From: Flavobacterium piscisymbiosum
GTDB taxonomy: Bacteria; Bacteroidota; Bacteroidia; Flavobacteriales; Flavobacteriaceae
Length of the DNA: 64,000 nucleotides
NCBI RefSeq assembly: GCF_020905295.1
Contig: NZ_JAJJMM010000001.1
Span: 4,464,001 to 4,528,000 of the forward strand
Direction of reading: 5' to 3'
Translations under genes and position numbers: made by a program
In this document: in pieces, positions 9,928 through 18,683 of the stretch
How positions within the stretch are numbered: position 1 is the first letter of the stretch
How the letters are laid out: each line of letters starts with the position of its first letter
The notes under the pieces: model-generated
Told to the model about the DNA's origin: nothing
The model's input: only the letters and a program-made list of their open reading frames with translations
Databases searched by the model: none

Positions 9928-10308
9928 TTAATCGTATAGTTTCGTTAAAATGGTTTCTTTGGGAACTAAATCAGAACCACCTCTTTTGGTGAACTGTAAA
10001 ACTCCTTCATTTGCATAAAGTACTGCGCTTACAGAACCATTTTTAGATTTCATATTAATTTGAGCTTTTTCACCAAGCACGTACACGTATCCGGTAATTT
10101 CCATAACACCGGTAACGAATTTTTCATTTGTGCTCGTGATTTCTCCGGTTCCAAATATCTTACTGTTAGATTGTGCTATGTTTAAAGTTAAAACATATTC
10201 TTTACTACAATCCTTGCAATTCTCAGTGCTCCATGTGCCTGTAAATCGATTTGTTTGTGAATGTGCTGAAAAAGAAATTAATAGCAACAAAAGAATGATT
10301 TTTTTCAT
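9928..10308 (-). CDS. Small secreted protein, unknown function
   Basis: Start taken at 10308 (MKKIILLLLLISFSAHSQ), 19 codons inside the longest frame, because this is where a standard signal peptide begins. The mature protein is about 110 residues, beta-rich, with a CKDC pair early in the chain (NCKDCSKEY) and a threonine/glycine-rich body; no recognised domain. The promoter box TATATTTG is at 10345-10338. It is separated from the next upstream gene by a terminator. Confidence 0.7.
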   Translation of the reverse strand: MKKIILLLLLISFSAHSQTNRFTGTWSTENCKDCSKEYVLTLNIAQSNSKIFGTGEITSTNEKFVTGVMEITGYVYVLGEKAQINMKSKNGSVSAVLYANEGVLQFTKRGGSDLVPKETILTKLYD

Positions 10309-10337
10309 TGGGATTGTCTTGTTTGTAAATTTTGTTT

Positions 10338-10345
10338 CAAATATA
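10338..10345 (-). promoter_or_regulatory. Bacteroidota -7 box for the 9928-10308 gene
   Basis: Minus-strand TATATTTG matches TAnnTTTG exactly, 30 bp upstream of the chosen ATG, which supports that start. No clear -33 TTG. Confidence 0.55.
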
Positions 10346-10353
10346 AACCAAAA

Positions 10354-10381
10354 AAAAGCATTCACCGTGGCGAATGCTTTT
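10354..10381 (-). terminator. Terminator of the 10402-10821 gene
   Basis: A 10-bp stem AAAAGCATTC / GAATGCTTTT with an 8-base loop. On the minus strand it is followed by a run of T (the A tract at 10349-10357). Confidence 0.85.
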
Positions 10382-10401
10382 ATTTTGAATATAAAATTAA
10401 A

Positions 10402-10821
10402 TTATTTTATTTTTTTCAAATAAACAGATTTTCCGTTTAATGCTACGTTAATTTCATTGTTTTTTTCTGAAAAAGTTGTTCTAAGTGCATTTCCTTTAAA
10501 AATGGTAACATCACCGTAAACCTTTCCTGTTTCATCAGAAACGTATTCAAATAATAATTTTTTGTTATCTGGCTCAATTCCAATTTTATAACTTGAAAAT
10601 TTCGAAGTGTCCAGATTAAATTCTTGCTGAGTGTCAATAATTTTTCCGTCTGCATAAAAATTAGTAACAGACTTGTTTAAAGTTATATCAGGATAATACT
10701 GATTTACTTTTTGAAGAAGCGCGTATTGCTCAACGTTTGCGTCTTCTTTTTTAGATGTAATTGTCTGAGCAAATGAAACTGTTGTAAAAATAAGAGCGAA
10801 TAGTAAAGAGAAATTTTTCAT
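10402..10821 (-). CDS. Secreted protein, unknown function
   Basis: 139 residues with a clear signal peptide (MKNFSLLFALIFTTVSFAQ). The mature chain is lysine-rich and predicted beta. No family recognised. It has its own terminator and a divergent relation to the MFS gene at 10976. Probably a periplasmic or surface protein; function open. Confidence 0.7.
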   Translation of the reverse strand: MKNFSLLFALIFTTVSFAQTITSKKEDANVEQYALLQKVNQYYPDITLNKSVTNFYADGKIIDTQQEFNLDTSKFSSYKIGIEPDNKKLLFEYVSDETGKVYGDVTIFKGNALRTTFSEKNNEINVALNGKSVYLKKIK

Positions 10822-10938
10822 AAATTTTAATTTTTAGGATTAGTTTGAAAATCAATTATTGAAGTTCAATTTAGATTTAAAATCAATACACTTTTTATAT
10901 AAAAATGCATAAGATTATATAACAAGGTACTAAATATT

Positions 10939-10946
10939 TACCTTTG
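10939..10946 (+). promoter_or_regulatory. -7 promoter box for MFS gene
   Basis: TACCTTTG matches TAnnTTTG exactly, 29 bp before the ATG. No convincing -33 TTG at the expected distance. Confidence 0.6.
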
Positions 10947-10975
10947 CAGAAAATTAAAAGCAATTATTTAAGGAA

Positions 10976-12205
10976 ATGACAACAAAAAAATATATTAAAC
11001 TCATTCTGATTTTAGGTTCTTTAACAGCACTTGGTCCTTTTTCGATCGACATGTATTTGCCGGGCTTCTCTGGCATTGCTAAAGATCTAAATACCACTGT
11101 TGCAAAAGTTTCGATGAGTTTATCGAGTTATTTTATCGGAATTTCAGCCGGACAATTGCTTTACGGGCCTTTATTGGACCGTTTTGGACGCAAAAAACCG
11201 TTGTTTATTGGTCTTTTAGTTTACATAATAGCTTCATTAGGTTGTGTTTATGTAGCAGATATTGATTCTTTTATCCTTTTACGATTTGTTCAGGCAATTG
11301 GTAGTTGTGCAGCAACAGTAGCTTCTGTAGCCATGGTGAGAGATTTGTTTCCGGTAAAAGATATTCCAAAAGTTTTCTCTTTATTAATGCTGGTTTTGGG
11401 GCTTTCGCCGATGTTGGCACCAACAATTGGTGGTTATGTTACAGAAGATTATGGATGGCATACCGTATTTTTTATCCTAATGTGTATGGGAATCGCTATT
11501 TTAATTGCTGCCCAGGTCGGTTTGCCAAACAGCTATAAACCTGATACTTCGATCTCATTAAAACCAAAACCAATCATTTCGAACTTTTTAAAAGTATTAA
11601 AAGAACCTCAGTTTTTTACTTATGCCTTTACAGGATCTATTTCTTTTTCAGGCTTATTTACTTACGTAGCGGCCTCCCCTATAATTTTTATGGATATCTA
11701 TCATGTAGATGCTAAAACCTACGGATGGATTTTTGCTTTTATGTCGGTAAGTTTTATTGGTTCAAGTCAATTGAATTCCGTTTTATTGAAGAAATTTTCA
11801 AGTGAGCAAATGATTTTTGGCGCATTAATTACACAATCTGTAATTGCCATCGTTTTTCTGGTGCTGGCTGTCAATAATTTATTAGGATTATACGAAACAA
11901 TCGCCATGCTTTTCTTGTTTTTGGGATGTTTAGGAATTTCAAACCCAAATACAGCCGGACTTACAATGGCGCCTTTTGCTAAAAACGCCGGAAGTGCTTC
12001 CGCTTTAATGGGAGCTATTCAGTTAGGATTAGGGGCTTTAGCATCATTTGCTGTTGGTGTTTTTGTAAAAGATTCTGTAGCGCCAATGGTTCTTATTATG
12101 ACATCGACAACGATTATCGCCTTTATAGTTTTAAATATCGGTAAACGTTTTATTAAAGAAAAAGTTGAAGTTTCTAAAGATGATGATGTTTTGGTGGGAC
12201 ATTAA
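10976..12205 (+). CDS. MFS drug efflux transporter, Bcr/CflA family
   Basis: A 409-residue, 12-helix major facilitator. It begins with the Bcr/CflA-type segment LGPFSIDMYLPGF in helix 1 and has the loop 2-3 signature GPLLDRFGRKKPLFIG (motif A). This DHA1 subfamily exports drugs such as bicyclomycin or chloramphenicol; the substrate here is unknown. An AAGGA stretch 2 bp before the ATG resembles a Shine-Dalgarno site, unusual in this phylum. Monocistronic. Confidence 0.9.
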   Translation: MTTKKYIKLILILGSLTALGPFSIDMYLPGFSGIAKDLNTTVAKVSMSLSSYFIGISAGQLLYGPLLDRFGRKKPLFIGLLVYIIASLGCVYVADIDSFILLRFVQAIGSCAATVASVAMVRDLFPVKDIPKVFSLLMLVLGLSPMLAPTIGGYVTEDYGWHTVFFILMCMGIAILIAAQVGLPNSYKPDTSISLKPKPIISNFLKVLKEPQFFTYAFTGSISFSGLFTYVAASPIIFMDIYHVDAKTYGWIFAFMSVSFIGSSQLNSVLLKKFSSEQMIFGALITQSVIAIVFLVLAVNNLLGLYETIAMLFLFLGCLGISNPNTAGLTMAPFAKNAGSASALMGAIQLGLGALASFAVGVFVKDSVAPMVLIMTSTTIIAFIVLNIGKRFIKEKVEVSKDDDVLVGH

Positions 12206-12313
12206 ATTAAAAATTCCAAATTTTTTATCCCGAAGCATCTGGACCAAATTCCAATTAAACAAGCGTTTTTTACACATATTGTCATTTCGATTTCTATTAT
12301 AAAAACATTTTTT

Positions 12314-12396
12314 TTAGGAGCTAATCCCGCTATACGTTCCAATCTTTTGTGTCCGCGGTGGCGGACACAAAAGGATTTCCACTTCTATCGGGGCTA
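12314..12396 (-). repeat. Structured dispersed repeat, copy A
   Basis: The core is a perfect 13-bp hairpin: CTTTTGTGTCCGC (12343-12355) and its complement (12360-12372), loop GGTG. It is bracketed by an AGC...CCCG / CGGG...GCT outer pairing. Read on the minus strand it aligns along its whole length with copy B at about 16184-16265, sharing the ends CTAGCCC...TAGCTCCTAA, while the hairpin stem differs in sequence yet stays paired. Such covariation points to a folded RNA or cruciform element. Whether this is Rfam Flavo-1 was not tested. Confidence 0.7.
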
Positions 12397-12429
12397 GGAC
12401 AATCATTTTCATAACAATATTTTCGTGTG

Positions 12430-12538
12430 GTTTGTCATTTCGATTTAGAGTGAGAAATCACATTCGTTGATCGACAAAGATTGGCGATAGGCTATGTCAA
12501 ATTTCTAGTGTGATTTCTCATTCTTCGAAATGACAAAC
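12430..12538. repeat. Long inverted repeat (GTTTGTCATTTCG family)
   Basis: The left arm 12430-12462 and right arm 12509-12538 are complementary over about 30 bp (GTTTGTCATTTCG at one end, GAGAAATCACA at the other) with a few mismatches. Looks like a REP/MITE-type flavobacterial intergenic element. No coding capacity. Confidence 0.7.
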
Positions 12539-12581
12539 TAGATCTAAACTGAAGGATTTAAGATATATTCTAAATGAAATG

Positions 12582-12613
12582 AAAAAGCCAGAATTTAATA
12601 ATTCTGGCTTTTT
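12582..12613. terminator. Bidirectional terminator
   Basis: A 13-bp perfect stem AAAAAGCCAGAAT / ATTCTGGCTTTTT with a 6-base loop lies between the converging MFS and ndh genes. Confidence 0.9.
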
Positions 12614-12672
12614 GCATTTATTGATATTGGAATTTGGAATTTAAAAAAATTGGAATTTATTATCCAATTTAT

Positions 12673-13941
12673 CTATTCGCTTTGTTGTCTTTTATCCGGT
12701 CTGATAATCATTCTCAATGATTGATCTCTGGCAAAATACGCGACCATCCAGTTCCAGAATGTATTTAATCTGTTTCTATAAGTAATTAGGGATATCAAGT
12801 GGATAAACAGCCAGATAATCCAGGCAAAAAATCCTTTAAAATGCCATTTTGGACTTGGTAAATCAACCACAGCTTTGTTTTTACCAATGATCGCCATAGA
12901 ACCTTTGTCATTATAAGCAAAAGGTTTTAAAGGTTTGTTTTGTACCAATGCTTTAAAGTTTTTAGCTAAATTTAATCCTTGCTGAATAGCGACCTGAGCC
13001 ACTTGCGGATGTCCGTCAGGGAAATTTTTATCTCCGGCTGAAATAGCTGTGTCACCAATGGCATAGATATTAATCAAGCCATTTACTTTATTATATTGAT
13101 CTGTTGCCATACGTCTTCCGCGGCCATAACTTTCTTTCGGAATTCCGTCAAAAAGTTTTGCAGAAACTCCGGCAGCCCAAATTAAGTTTTTGGTTTTGAT
13201 CGTTTCTCCGTTTTCAAAATGTACCGTATCATCAATATAATCGACTACGCGGGTATGCAGCTTGACTACAACTCCTAATTTGGTAAGCGCGTCTAATGTG
13301 TCTTCTTGCGAAGCTTTGCTCATTGGTGCCAATAAAGCGTCTCCCCCATCGACCAAATACACATTACTGGCAGATGTTTCTAATTCCGGATATTCCTTAA
13401 GAAGTATATTTTTACGCATTTCGGCAAACATTCCTGAAACCTCTACTCCTGTTGGTCCTCCTCCGGCAACCACAATCGTTAATAATTTACGGCGTTTACG
13501 AATATCTTTGGTAATAGCGGCCTTTTCCAGGTTTTTAAGTAATGTATTACGCATTTCGATGGCATCATTTAAGGTTTTCATCGGAATGGCGTTTTTCATT
13601 ACGTTTTCCATGCCAAAATAGCTGGTTTCGGCGCCTGTCGCAAAAACTAGATGATCGTAAGTTAGTTCACCATTATTAAGGATTATTTTATTTTCGGCAG
13701 GAACTACAGAAAGCAATTCGCCTAAACGAAATTGAAGGTTTTTTTTACCTGCAAAGAATTTTCTAAAAGGATAACTGATACTTGATGGCTCTAAAAAAGC
13801 GGTAGCAACCTGATATATTAGTGGCGGAAAGAAATTATAATTGTTTTTGTCTACAAGGGTTACTTGTATTTGAGGATGGTTTACAAGCTCTTTTGCTAGA
13901 TTTAGACCTGCAAAACCACCTCCTATAATGACTATTTTCAT
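12673..13941 (-). CDS. Type II NADH dehydrogenase (NDH-2 family)
   Basis: A non-proton-pumping NADH:quinone oxidoreductase, membrane-attached FAD enzyme of 422 residues. The N-terminal FAD Rossmann motif is IGGGFAGLNLAKEL (about 5-18), and a second dinucleotide motif VAGGGPTGVEVSGMFAE (about 158-174) binds NADH. AIGDTA near residue 295 is the third FAD contact. The C-terminus has a hydrophobic stretch (FFAWIIWLFIHLISLITY) expected to anchor it to the membrane. It feeds electrons from NADH to the quinone pool. Monocistronic, ended by the bidirectional terminator. Confidence 0.9.
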   Translation of the reverse strand: MKIVIIGGGFAGLNLAKELVNHPQIQVTLVDKNNYNFFPPLIYQVATAFLEPSSISYPFRKFFAGKKNLQFRLGELLSVVPAENKIILNNGELTYDHLVFATGAETSYFGMENVMKNAIPMKTLNDAIEMRNTLLKNLEKAAITKDIRKRRKLLTIVVAGGGPTGVEVSGMFAEMRKNILLKEYPELETSASNVYLVDGGDALLAPMSKASQEDTLDALTKLGVVVKLHTRVVDYIDDTVHFENGETIKTKNLIWAAGVSAKLFDGIPKESYGRGRRMATDQYNKVNGLINIYAIGDTAISAGDKNFPDGHPQVAQVAIQQGLNLAKNFKALVQNKPLKPFAYNDKGSMAIIGKNKAVVDLPSPKWHFKGFFAWIIWLFIHLISLITYRNRLNTFWNWMVAYFARDQSLRMIIRPDKRQQSE

Positions 13942-14065
13942 GTGTATTGTCTTTTTAAGTAGGATTCATGAGTAAAAACTTTTCTGCCTGAGCAGTTCTA
14001 TAAATTTAACATTATAATTTCATATATAAAACCTCATTCGAGTTTTCTTTTATATTCTTATGGAA

Positions 14066-14590
14066 TTAATTTGCCAATTTAAGCTTCATCATAATATCTG
14101 TTTGTTCCTCATTTCCAAGTTTAAAAATGTGTTTGTCAAATTCGACAAAACCATTTTTTGTATAGAAACTGATGGCTCTTAGATTTTCTTCCCAGACTCC
14201 TAACCATACATAGTCAATATTTTTGTCTTTTGCTATCTGGATTGCTTTCTCATACAGTAATTGTCCGACTTTTTTTCCGTGAAATTCTTTTGAAACGTAG
14301 ATTCGTTCGATTTCAAGTGATTTACTGTCTTTTAATTCAGTTTGAGATTCTCCAAAATTCACTTTTAAGTAACCAATTACTTCATTTTCTAATGTGGCAA
14401 AATAAAACTGGGAATCTTTATTGGTAAGTTCTTGTGTTAGCTTTTCATTAGAAAAACCTTCTTCAAGATAATTTTTCATGTTTTCTTCAGAATTTGATTC
14501 TGAAAATGTCTCCTGAAAAGTCTGTCTTCCAATTTTTTGCAATTGGTCGATGTCGTTTATTGAAATTTCTTTTATTTGGATATTAGCCAT
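14066..14590 (-). CDS. GNAT acetyltransferase, PaiA-like (spermidine/spermine acetyltransferase family)
   Basis: The 174-residue sequence follows the Bacillus PaiA pattern closely throughout: QTFQETFSESNSEENMKNYLEEGF near residues 28-51, LEIERIYVSKEFHGKKVGQLLYEKAI (acetyl-CoA motif A), WLGVWEENLRAISFYTKNGF, and EEQTDIMMKLKL at the end. PaiA acetylates polyamines; that activity is likely here but inferred from resemblance. It lies 76 bp downstream of the DEAD-box helicase gene on the same strand, with a hairpin in the gap. Confidence 0.87.
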   Translation of the reverse strand: MANIQIKEISINDIDQLQKIGRQTFQETFSESNSEENMKNYLEEGFSNEKLTQELTNKDSQFYFATLENEVIGYLKVNFGESQTELKDSKSLEIERIYVSKEFHGKKVGQLLYEKAIQIAKDKNIDYVWLGVWEENLRAISFYTKNGFVEFDKHIFKLGNEEQTDIMMKLKLAN

Positions 14591-14596
14591 GCTTAC

Positions 14597-14636
14597 GTTG
14601 TATTTTTAAGATAATATTACCTTATAAAAATACAAC
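14597..14636. repeat. 12-bp inverted repeat just upstream of the PaiA-like gene
   Basis: GTTGTATTTTTA (14597-14608) pairs exactly with 14625-14636, ending 6 bp from the PaiA-like ATG on the minus strand. It may attenuate read-through from the helicase gene or mask the start region. Confidence 0.5.
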
Positions 14637-14666
14637 ATAAATTCGCAAAATCTGTGGATCAACGGG

Positions 14667-16001
14667 CTACTTTTTGAATTTTTTAACAGGTTTTTCTGTT
14701 ACTTCAACTTTGTTTTGCAAAACGTAATTGGCTAACAATTTTTCGATTAATTCATCTTTAGTCAGATGATGAAAAACGGTTTTTACTTTTGTTTTTAAAT
14801 CGACTGAAATATCGTGATTGGGTTTTGTTTTGAAGATTTGTTTCGCCCATAAAAGCGTGTTGTTTTCTTCTAAACTTACTACAGAAGGTTTCTGAAATTG
14901 GGTAAATTTAATACCTAATTCTTTTTCGAATTCCGGGATTTCAGCTGTTTCTTCTTCTTGTAAAACGGTCAGAGAAAGTCCCTTTGCTCCTGCCCTTGCG
15001 GTTCTACCACTACGGTGAACGTAATTTTCGTACGTATCAGGCAAATGATAATTTACGACATAAGAGATTTCTTTTACGTCGATTCCTCTTGCTGCTAAAT
15101 CGGTTGCAACCAGAATATTGATATGTCCTTCACGAAATTGCTCCATGATTCTGTCACGAATTCCTTGAGATAAACTTCCGTGTAATGCTCCTGACGAAAA
15201 ACGATTAATTGCTAAGTTTTTCGCTAATTTGTTTACTGCAGCTTTGGTTTTACAAAAGATGATTCCGCGTTCTCCGTCTTTTGAATTTAGGAAATGCATT
15301 AAAACATCCAATTTTTCGATTGGATCAACAACAATATATTCGTGGTCAATCCCTTGGTTACCAACAGTTTCCATATCAGCACTTACCTGAACTACATTTT
15401 TGTTTAAGTAATTCTGGATCAGTTGTTTGATTGTTCCCGGTAAAGTGGCCGAGAATAATAAAGTTCTGTGTTTTTTAGGAAGTTCGGCTACGATTTCGTC
15501 CAAACTTTCTTTTAGTATCGAAACCATTTCATCGGCTTCATCTAAAACTAAATATTGTGCTTGTTTTAAGTCAATTGCTTTACGTTGAATCAAATCGATT
15601 AAACGTCCCGGTGTTGCTACAACAATATGTGTGGGTTGTGATAAACGCTCAATTTGAGGTTTGATTGGGATTCCGCCACAAGTTGAAGCGATTGAAATAT
15701 GTGGAATATGTTTTCCGAAATCTTCTAAATTTCTAAAAATTTGTTGTCCAAGTTCTCTGGTTGGTACCAAAATTATAGCTTGTACAATTGAAGATTCAGT
15801 ATCGATTAATTGTAATAAAGGTAATCCGAAAGCGGCTGTTTTACCCGTTCCGGTTTTGGCTAAACCTACAACATCGTGGTTTTCAGAAAGCAATAACGGA
15901 ATTGTTTTTTGTTGAATTTCTGTTGGTTCAACAATGTTCAATTCGCTTAAAGCTTTTAAAATTGGTGCTGAAATTCCTAATGATGAGAATTGTTTAGACA
16001 T
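14667..16001 (-). CDS. DEAD-box ATP-dependent RNA helicase
   Basis: 444 residues with the complete SF2 DEAD-box series: Q motif region FSSLGIS...EPTEIQQ (about 5-32), Walker A AKTGTGKT (about 47-54), PTRELGQQ, TPGRLIDL, DEAD (about 152-155), SAT, and C-lobe IIFCKT, ATDLAARGID and HRSGRTARAG. The short lysine-rich C-terminal tail lacks an RNA-binding domain. RhlE/CsdA-type roles in ribosome assembly or cold RNA unwinding are typical, but the exact paralogue cannot be named. Confidence 0.92.
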   Translation of the reverse strand: MSKQFSSLGISAPILKALSELNIVEPTEIQQKTIPLLLSENHDVVGLAKTGTGKTAAFGLPLLQLIDTESSIVQAIILVPTRELGQQIFRNLEDFGKHIPHISIASTCGGIPIKPQIERLSQPTHIVVATPGRLIDLIQRKAIDLKQAQYLVLDEADEMVSILKESLDEIVAELPKKHRTLLFSATLPGTIKQLIQNYLNKNVVQVSADMETVGNQGIDHEYIVVDPIEKLDVLMHFLNSKDGERGIIFCKTKAAVNKLAKNLAINRFSSGALHGSLSQGIRDRIMEQFREGHINILVATDLAARGIDVKEISYVVNYHLPDTYENYVHRSGRTARAGAKGLSLTVLQEEETAEIPEFEKELGIKFTQFQKPSVVSLEENNTLLWAKQIFKTKPNHDISVDLKTKVKTVFHHLTKDELIEKLLANYVLQNKVEVTEKPVKKFKK

Positions 16002-16392
16002 TGTTTTTATTATTGTAGAGTTCTGATTTTAGATTTTAGATTCTGCCACAGATTACTCAGATTTAAATGATTTTTTTAGAACCTTTGGTTCTGTTTTTTC
16101 TCTCAATTATGTCATCCCTCGTTCCTCGGGATGAAATATATTGTGTATAAATGTTACTATTACTTCTTATGAATCCTAAAGCCCTAGCCCTGATGGGAGC
16201 GGCATCCTTTTGTGCCGGTGTTCGGCGCAAAAGATATAGCGGACAGCAGGAAATAGCTCCTAATTATTAAAATTCCAAATTCTTTATCCCGAAGCATTGG
16301 GACCAAATTCCAATGTTGAACGCGCTTCTCCCGATTTCTATCGGGATCGCTCAGCGTGACAATATGAAACTAAAAAAAACTTGAAACATTTT
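16002..16392. other. 391-bp repeat-bearing intergenic region
   Basis: No gene. Contains TAGATTTTAGATTCTG tracts, a small CATCCC...GGGATG hairpin near 16110-16132, structured repeat copy B (about 16184-16265), the AATTCCAAAT/CCCGAAGCAT unit (about 16268-16316) and a CCCGATTTCTATCGGG palindrome near 16330-16347. Confidence 0.7.
16184..16265 (+). repeat. Structured dispersed repeat, copy B
   Basis: Homologous to copy A in reverse orientation. The hairpin CTTTTGTGCCG (16207-16217) / CGGCGCAAAAG (16223-16233) keeps base pairing, with one G-T wobble, although its sequence differs from copy A. The conserved ends CTAGCCC and TAGCTCCTAA are retained. In both places it lies next to an AATTCCAAAT...CCCGAAGCAT unit, so the two repeats may travel together. 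Confidence 0.7.
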
Positions 16393-17937
16393 TTAATCTT
16401 CGTCCGGTTCGTTCATGATTTTCTCACGATACTTTTTACCTATTAATAGGACTAGTTTTAGCTTGTAATCGTCAACTAACCATTCGCGGTAATTTTTACT
16501 ACATTGACTTAAACATTTAGAATAGCGTTTGATACGACAGTCGATATCGTCGTCTAGTTCTCTTCCTAATGATTTTGCTTCTTGCAGCGTTTCTGTATTG
16601 TCTACACACATTGCTGCGTGTTGTTCTAATGACTTATCTAAAACTACTTTTGAACGTAAATTTTGTTTGATGATCAATTTATGTTCTTCATCAACATCAA
16701 AAGTAACGTCGGCAGTTTTAGCGAATTTCGCACGTAATTCCGGTGGCATGCTGTATTTGAAATACAATTCGATCTCGGTATCATCACGTAGATTTTCTAA
16801 ATAGAATTCTGGTGATTTAAAGATGTGCTGCCAGTTTACAGGCTCGCTCCATAAACCAAAACGTGCTGCATTATTACCTAAATCAATAACTGTAAACTCG
16901 TCTTTACCAGGTAATTTACGAGATCCACGGCCGATCATTTGGTAGTATAATGTTAGCGATTTTGTTGCTCTGTTCAGGATAATAGTTTCTACTGTTGGCT
17001 CATCAAAACCTGTTGTTAAGATTCCTACAGAGGTTAAAATCGCATCAGGAGTCTTTTTGAACCATGCCAGGATATCTTTACGTTCTTCTGAACTACTTGT
17101 ATTATCAAGGTGTCTAATGTCGTAACCGGCTTCTCTAAAGGTTTCATATACATATAATGAGGTATGAATACCGTTGTTGAAAATCAGGGTTTTTTTGCCA
17201 AGAGAACGTTCTGTATACGCATGCAAAAGTTTTTCCTGCATGATGGTATTCGTATATAGATCATCTGATGATTTTACGGTGTAATCTCCGTTGATACCTA
17301 CTTTTAGCGATGTTAATCCCACATCATAACTATAGGTGGTTGCGCGGGCAAGGAAACCTTTGTCGATCAATGAACTAATGGTGTCTCCCACAATAAGTTC
17401 GTCGTAACTCTGGTGCATTGGTAATTTTATATTCGAACTCAACGGTGTTGCTGTTACCCCAAGGATAAAAGCGTTTTTGAATGAGTTTAATAATTTTCTG
17501 AATGAATTGTAGTGTGCCTCATCGATAATAACCAAACCAATGTTATCAAGGTGTAATTTTTCATCATTGATACGGTTTTTTAAAGTCTCGACCATGGCCA
17601 CAAAACAAGAAAAATCGTTCTGGTCAGGTAATTCTTTTACTTTGCTGTTAATGATTTTGTTAGAAACGCCAAACCCTTTAAGCATTTTTGAGGTTTGTTT
17701 ACAAAGTTCGATACGATGCGTTAAAACCACCACTTTTTTATCATTATTAGCTAAATAACGACGTACGATTTCGGAAAAAATCACTGTTTTTCCACCACCA
17801 GTAGGCAATTGATATAATAAATGATGTTTCGAAGGAGCATTGTCTAAACGTTCAAAAATGGCATCGATATCGCCTTTTTGGTATGCATAAAGTTCTTTTT
17901 TCTCTTCTCTTTCTATTTCTAAAGTGTTTTGAGACAT
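16393..17937 (-). CDS. DEAH-type superfamily 2 helicase
   Basis: A 514-residue ResIII/SSL2-like helicase. Walker A PTGGGKT (residues 45-51), motif Ia LTHRIEL, DEAH (139-142), motif III TATPL, and C-lobe TTGFDEP and QMIGRGSRK (motif VI). No nuclease domain is visible, and no restriction or modification gene lies nearby, so this is probably a stand-alone DNA or RNA translocase of unknown job. The C-terminal roughly 100 residues are charged and include a cysteine-containing stretch (CRIKRYSKCLSQC). A promoter box lies 21 bp upstream. Confidence 0.87.
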   Translation of the reverse strand: MSQNTLEIEREEKKELYAYQKGDIDAIFERLDNAPSKHHLLYQLPTGGGKTVIFSEIVRRYLANNDKKVVVLTHRIELCKQTSKMLKGFGVSNKIINSKVKELPDQNDFSCFVAMVETLKNRINDEKLHLDNIGLVIIDEAHYNSFRKLLNSFKNAFILGVTATPLSSNIKLPMHQSYDELIVGDTISSLIDKGFLARATTYSYDVGLTSLKVGINGDYTVKSSDDLYTNTIMQEKLLHAYTERSLGKKTLIFNNGIHTSLYVYETFREAGYDIRHLDNTSSSEERKDILAWFKKTPDAILTSVGILTTGFDEPTVETIILNRATKSLTLYYQMIGRGSRKLPGKDEFTVIDLGNNAARFGLWSEPVNWQHIFKSPEFYLENLRDDTEIELYFKYSMPPELRAKFAKTADVTFDVDEEHKLIIKQNLRSKVVLDKSLEQHAAMCVDNTETLQEAKSLGRELDDDIDCRIKRYSKCLSQCSKNYREWLVDDYKLKLVLLIGKKYREKIMNEPDED

Positions 17938-17957
17938 TGTTTATTTTTGGATTTTTG

Positions 17958-17965
17958 CAAAAATA
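17958..17965 (-). promoter_or_regulatory. -7 box for DEAH helicase gene
   Basis: Minus-strand TATTTTTG matches TAnnTTTG, 20 bp upstream of the ATG. Confidence 0.5.
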
Positions 17966-18045
17966 CACCGAAAAAACAGTTATTCATCTTATTTTAACGT
18001 AAAATAAATGATTTTTTTAAATAAGATTTTTTATGAGAAAAGCCT

Positions 18046-18579
18046 TTAAAAGTCAATTTTTTCTAAAATTGCCTCAAAATCATACTTGTTTTTCCATTTT
18101 TGTTGAATAGTTTCTTGTTTGATTGCCAGAATTCGATCTTTAAAATCATGTAAAATTCCGTTAGAAATGACAAAATTTACTGCCTGCTCGAAAGAATTTA
18201 AAATGCTTTTGTAAAATAATTCCTGCTTAATGAAATTATTTGACGAATAGGTTTGCGCTATTTCGATGTTATAGAGCATAATATCGGCAATGACAAAAGG
18301 ATCAACTCCTATCATTATAAAATGTTTAATGATTTTTTGAGCAACAGAACGACGCATTTTGGCTTTTGGACGCCATTTTGCGTTGGGTTTCTTTATAGGA
18401 AAATATTCGTGCGAAATTTTGACTTTAGATTCCTGCAAAAGTTTATCCTCCTTTGGATTAAAAACAAAATCATAGTACACTTTTACGGGGGCAAATTTTT
18501 CGTACAACTCGATAATTTGTTCTTCGAGTTGTTCCTTGTTTAATTCGGCCAAATATTTTTTTAAATCGCGCTTACTCAT
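18046..18579 (-). CDS. DUF6155-like protein, unknown function
   Basis: Start moved to the ATG at 18579 (MSKRDLKKYLAELNKEQLEEQ); the longer frame begins with TTG two codons earlier. 177 residues, highly charged, helical, no signal peptide, so cytosolic. The N-terminal helix-rich SKRDLKKYLAEL region resembles proteins annotated as DUF6155 in Bacteroidota; I rely on memory of that family. Divergent from the DUF3817 gene. Confidence 0.7.
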   Translation of the reverse strand: MSKRDLKKYLAELNKEQLEEQIIELYEKFAPVKVYYDFVFNPKEDKLLQESKVKISHEYFPIKKPNAKWRPKAKMRRSVAQKIIKHFIMIGVDPFVIADIMLYNIEIAQTYSSNNFIKQELFYKSILNSFEQAVNFVISNGILHDFKDRILAIKQETIQQKWKNKYDFEAILEKIDF

Positions 18580-18597
18580 TATCAAAGTTTAAGATTA

Positions 18598-18605
18598 CAA
18601 AAATA
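18598..18605 (-). promoter_or_regulatory. -7 box for the 18046-18579 gene
   Basis: Minus-strand TATTTTTG, exact TAnnTTTG, 19 bp upstream of the chosen ATG. Forms a divergent promoter pair with 18649-18656. Confidence 0.5.
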
Positions 18606-18648
18606 AATTACTTTCCTGATTCATACCGCAAAAACCAACGATAATACT

Positions 18649-18656
18649 TAATTTTG
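18649..18656 (+). promoter_or_regulatory. -7 box for the DUF3817-mscS operon
   Basis: TAATTTTG matches TAnnTTTG exactly, 27 bp before the ATG at 18684. Confidence 0.55.
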
Positions 18657-18683
18657 CGCAAACAAATTTAAAATATCATATAG

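Larger units (their letters stand above)
12206..12672. other. 467-bp repeat-filled intergenic region
   Basis: No ORF. It is a mosaic of at least four flavobacterial repeat types: an AATTCCAAAT/CCCGAAGCAT unit (about 12211-12255), a structured 80-bp repeat (about 12314-12396), a GTTTGTCATTTCGA inverted repeat (12430-12538), a terminator (12582-12613) and GGAATTTGGAATTT tracts (about 12627-12660). Confidence 0.75.

Noticed and set aside
13262..13621. 119-codon plus-strand ORF inside ndh
   Set aside because: Antisense to the well-supported NADH dehydrogenase gene; no motif, and the start has no promoter.
16393..17937. DEAH helicase as part of a restriction or defence system
   Set aside because: No nuclease domain, methyltransferase or defence partner adjacent; a stand-alone helicase is the simpler reading.
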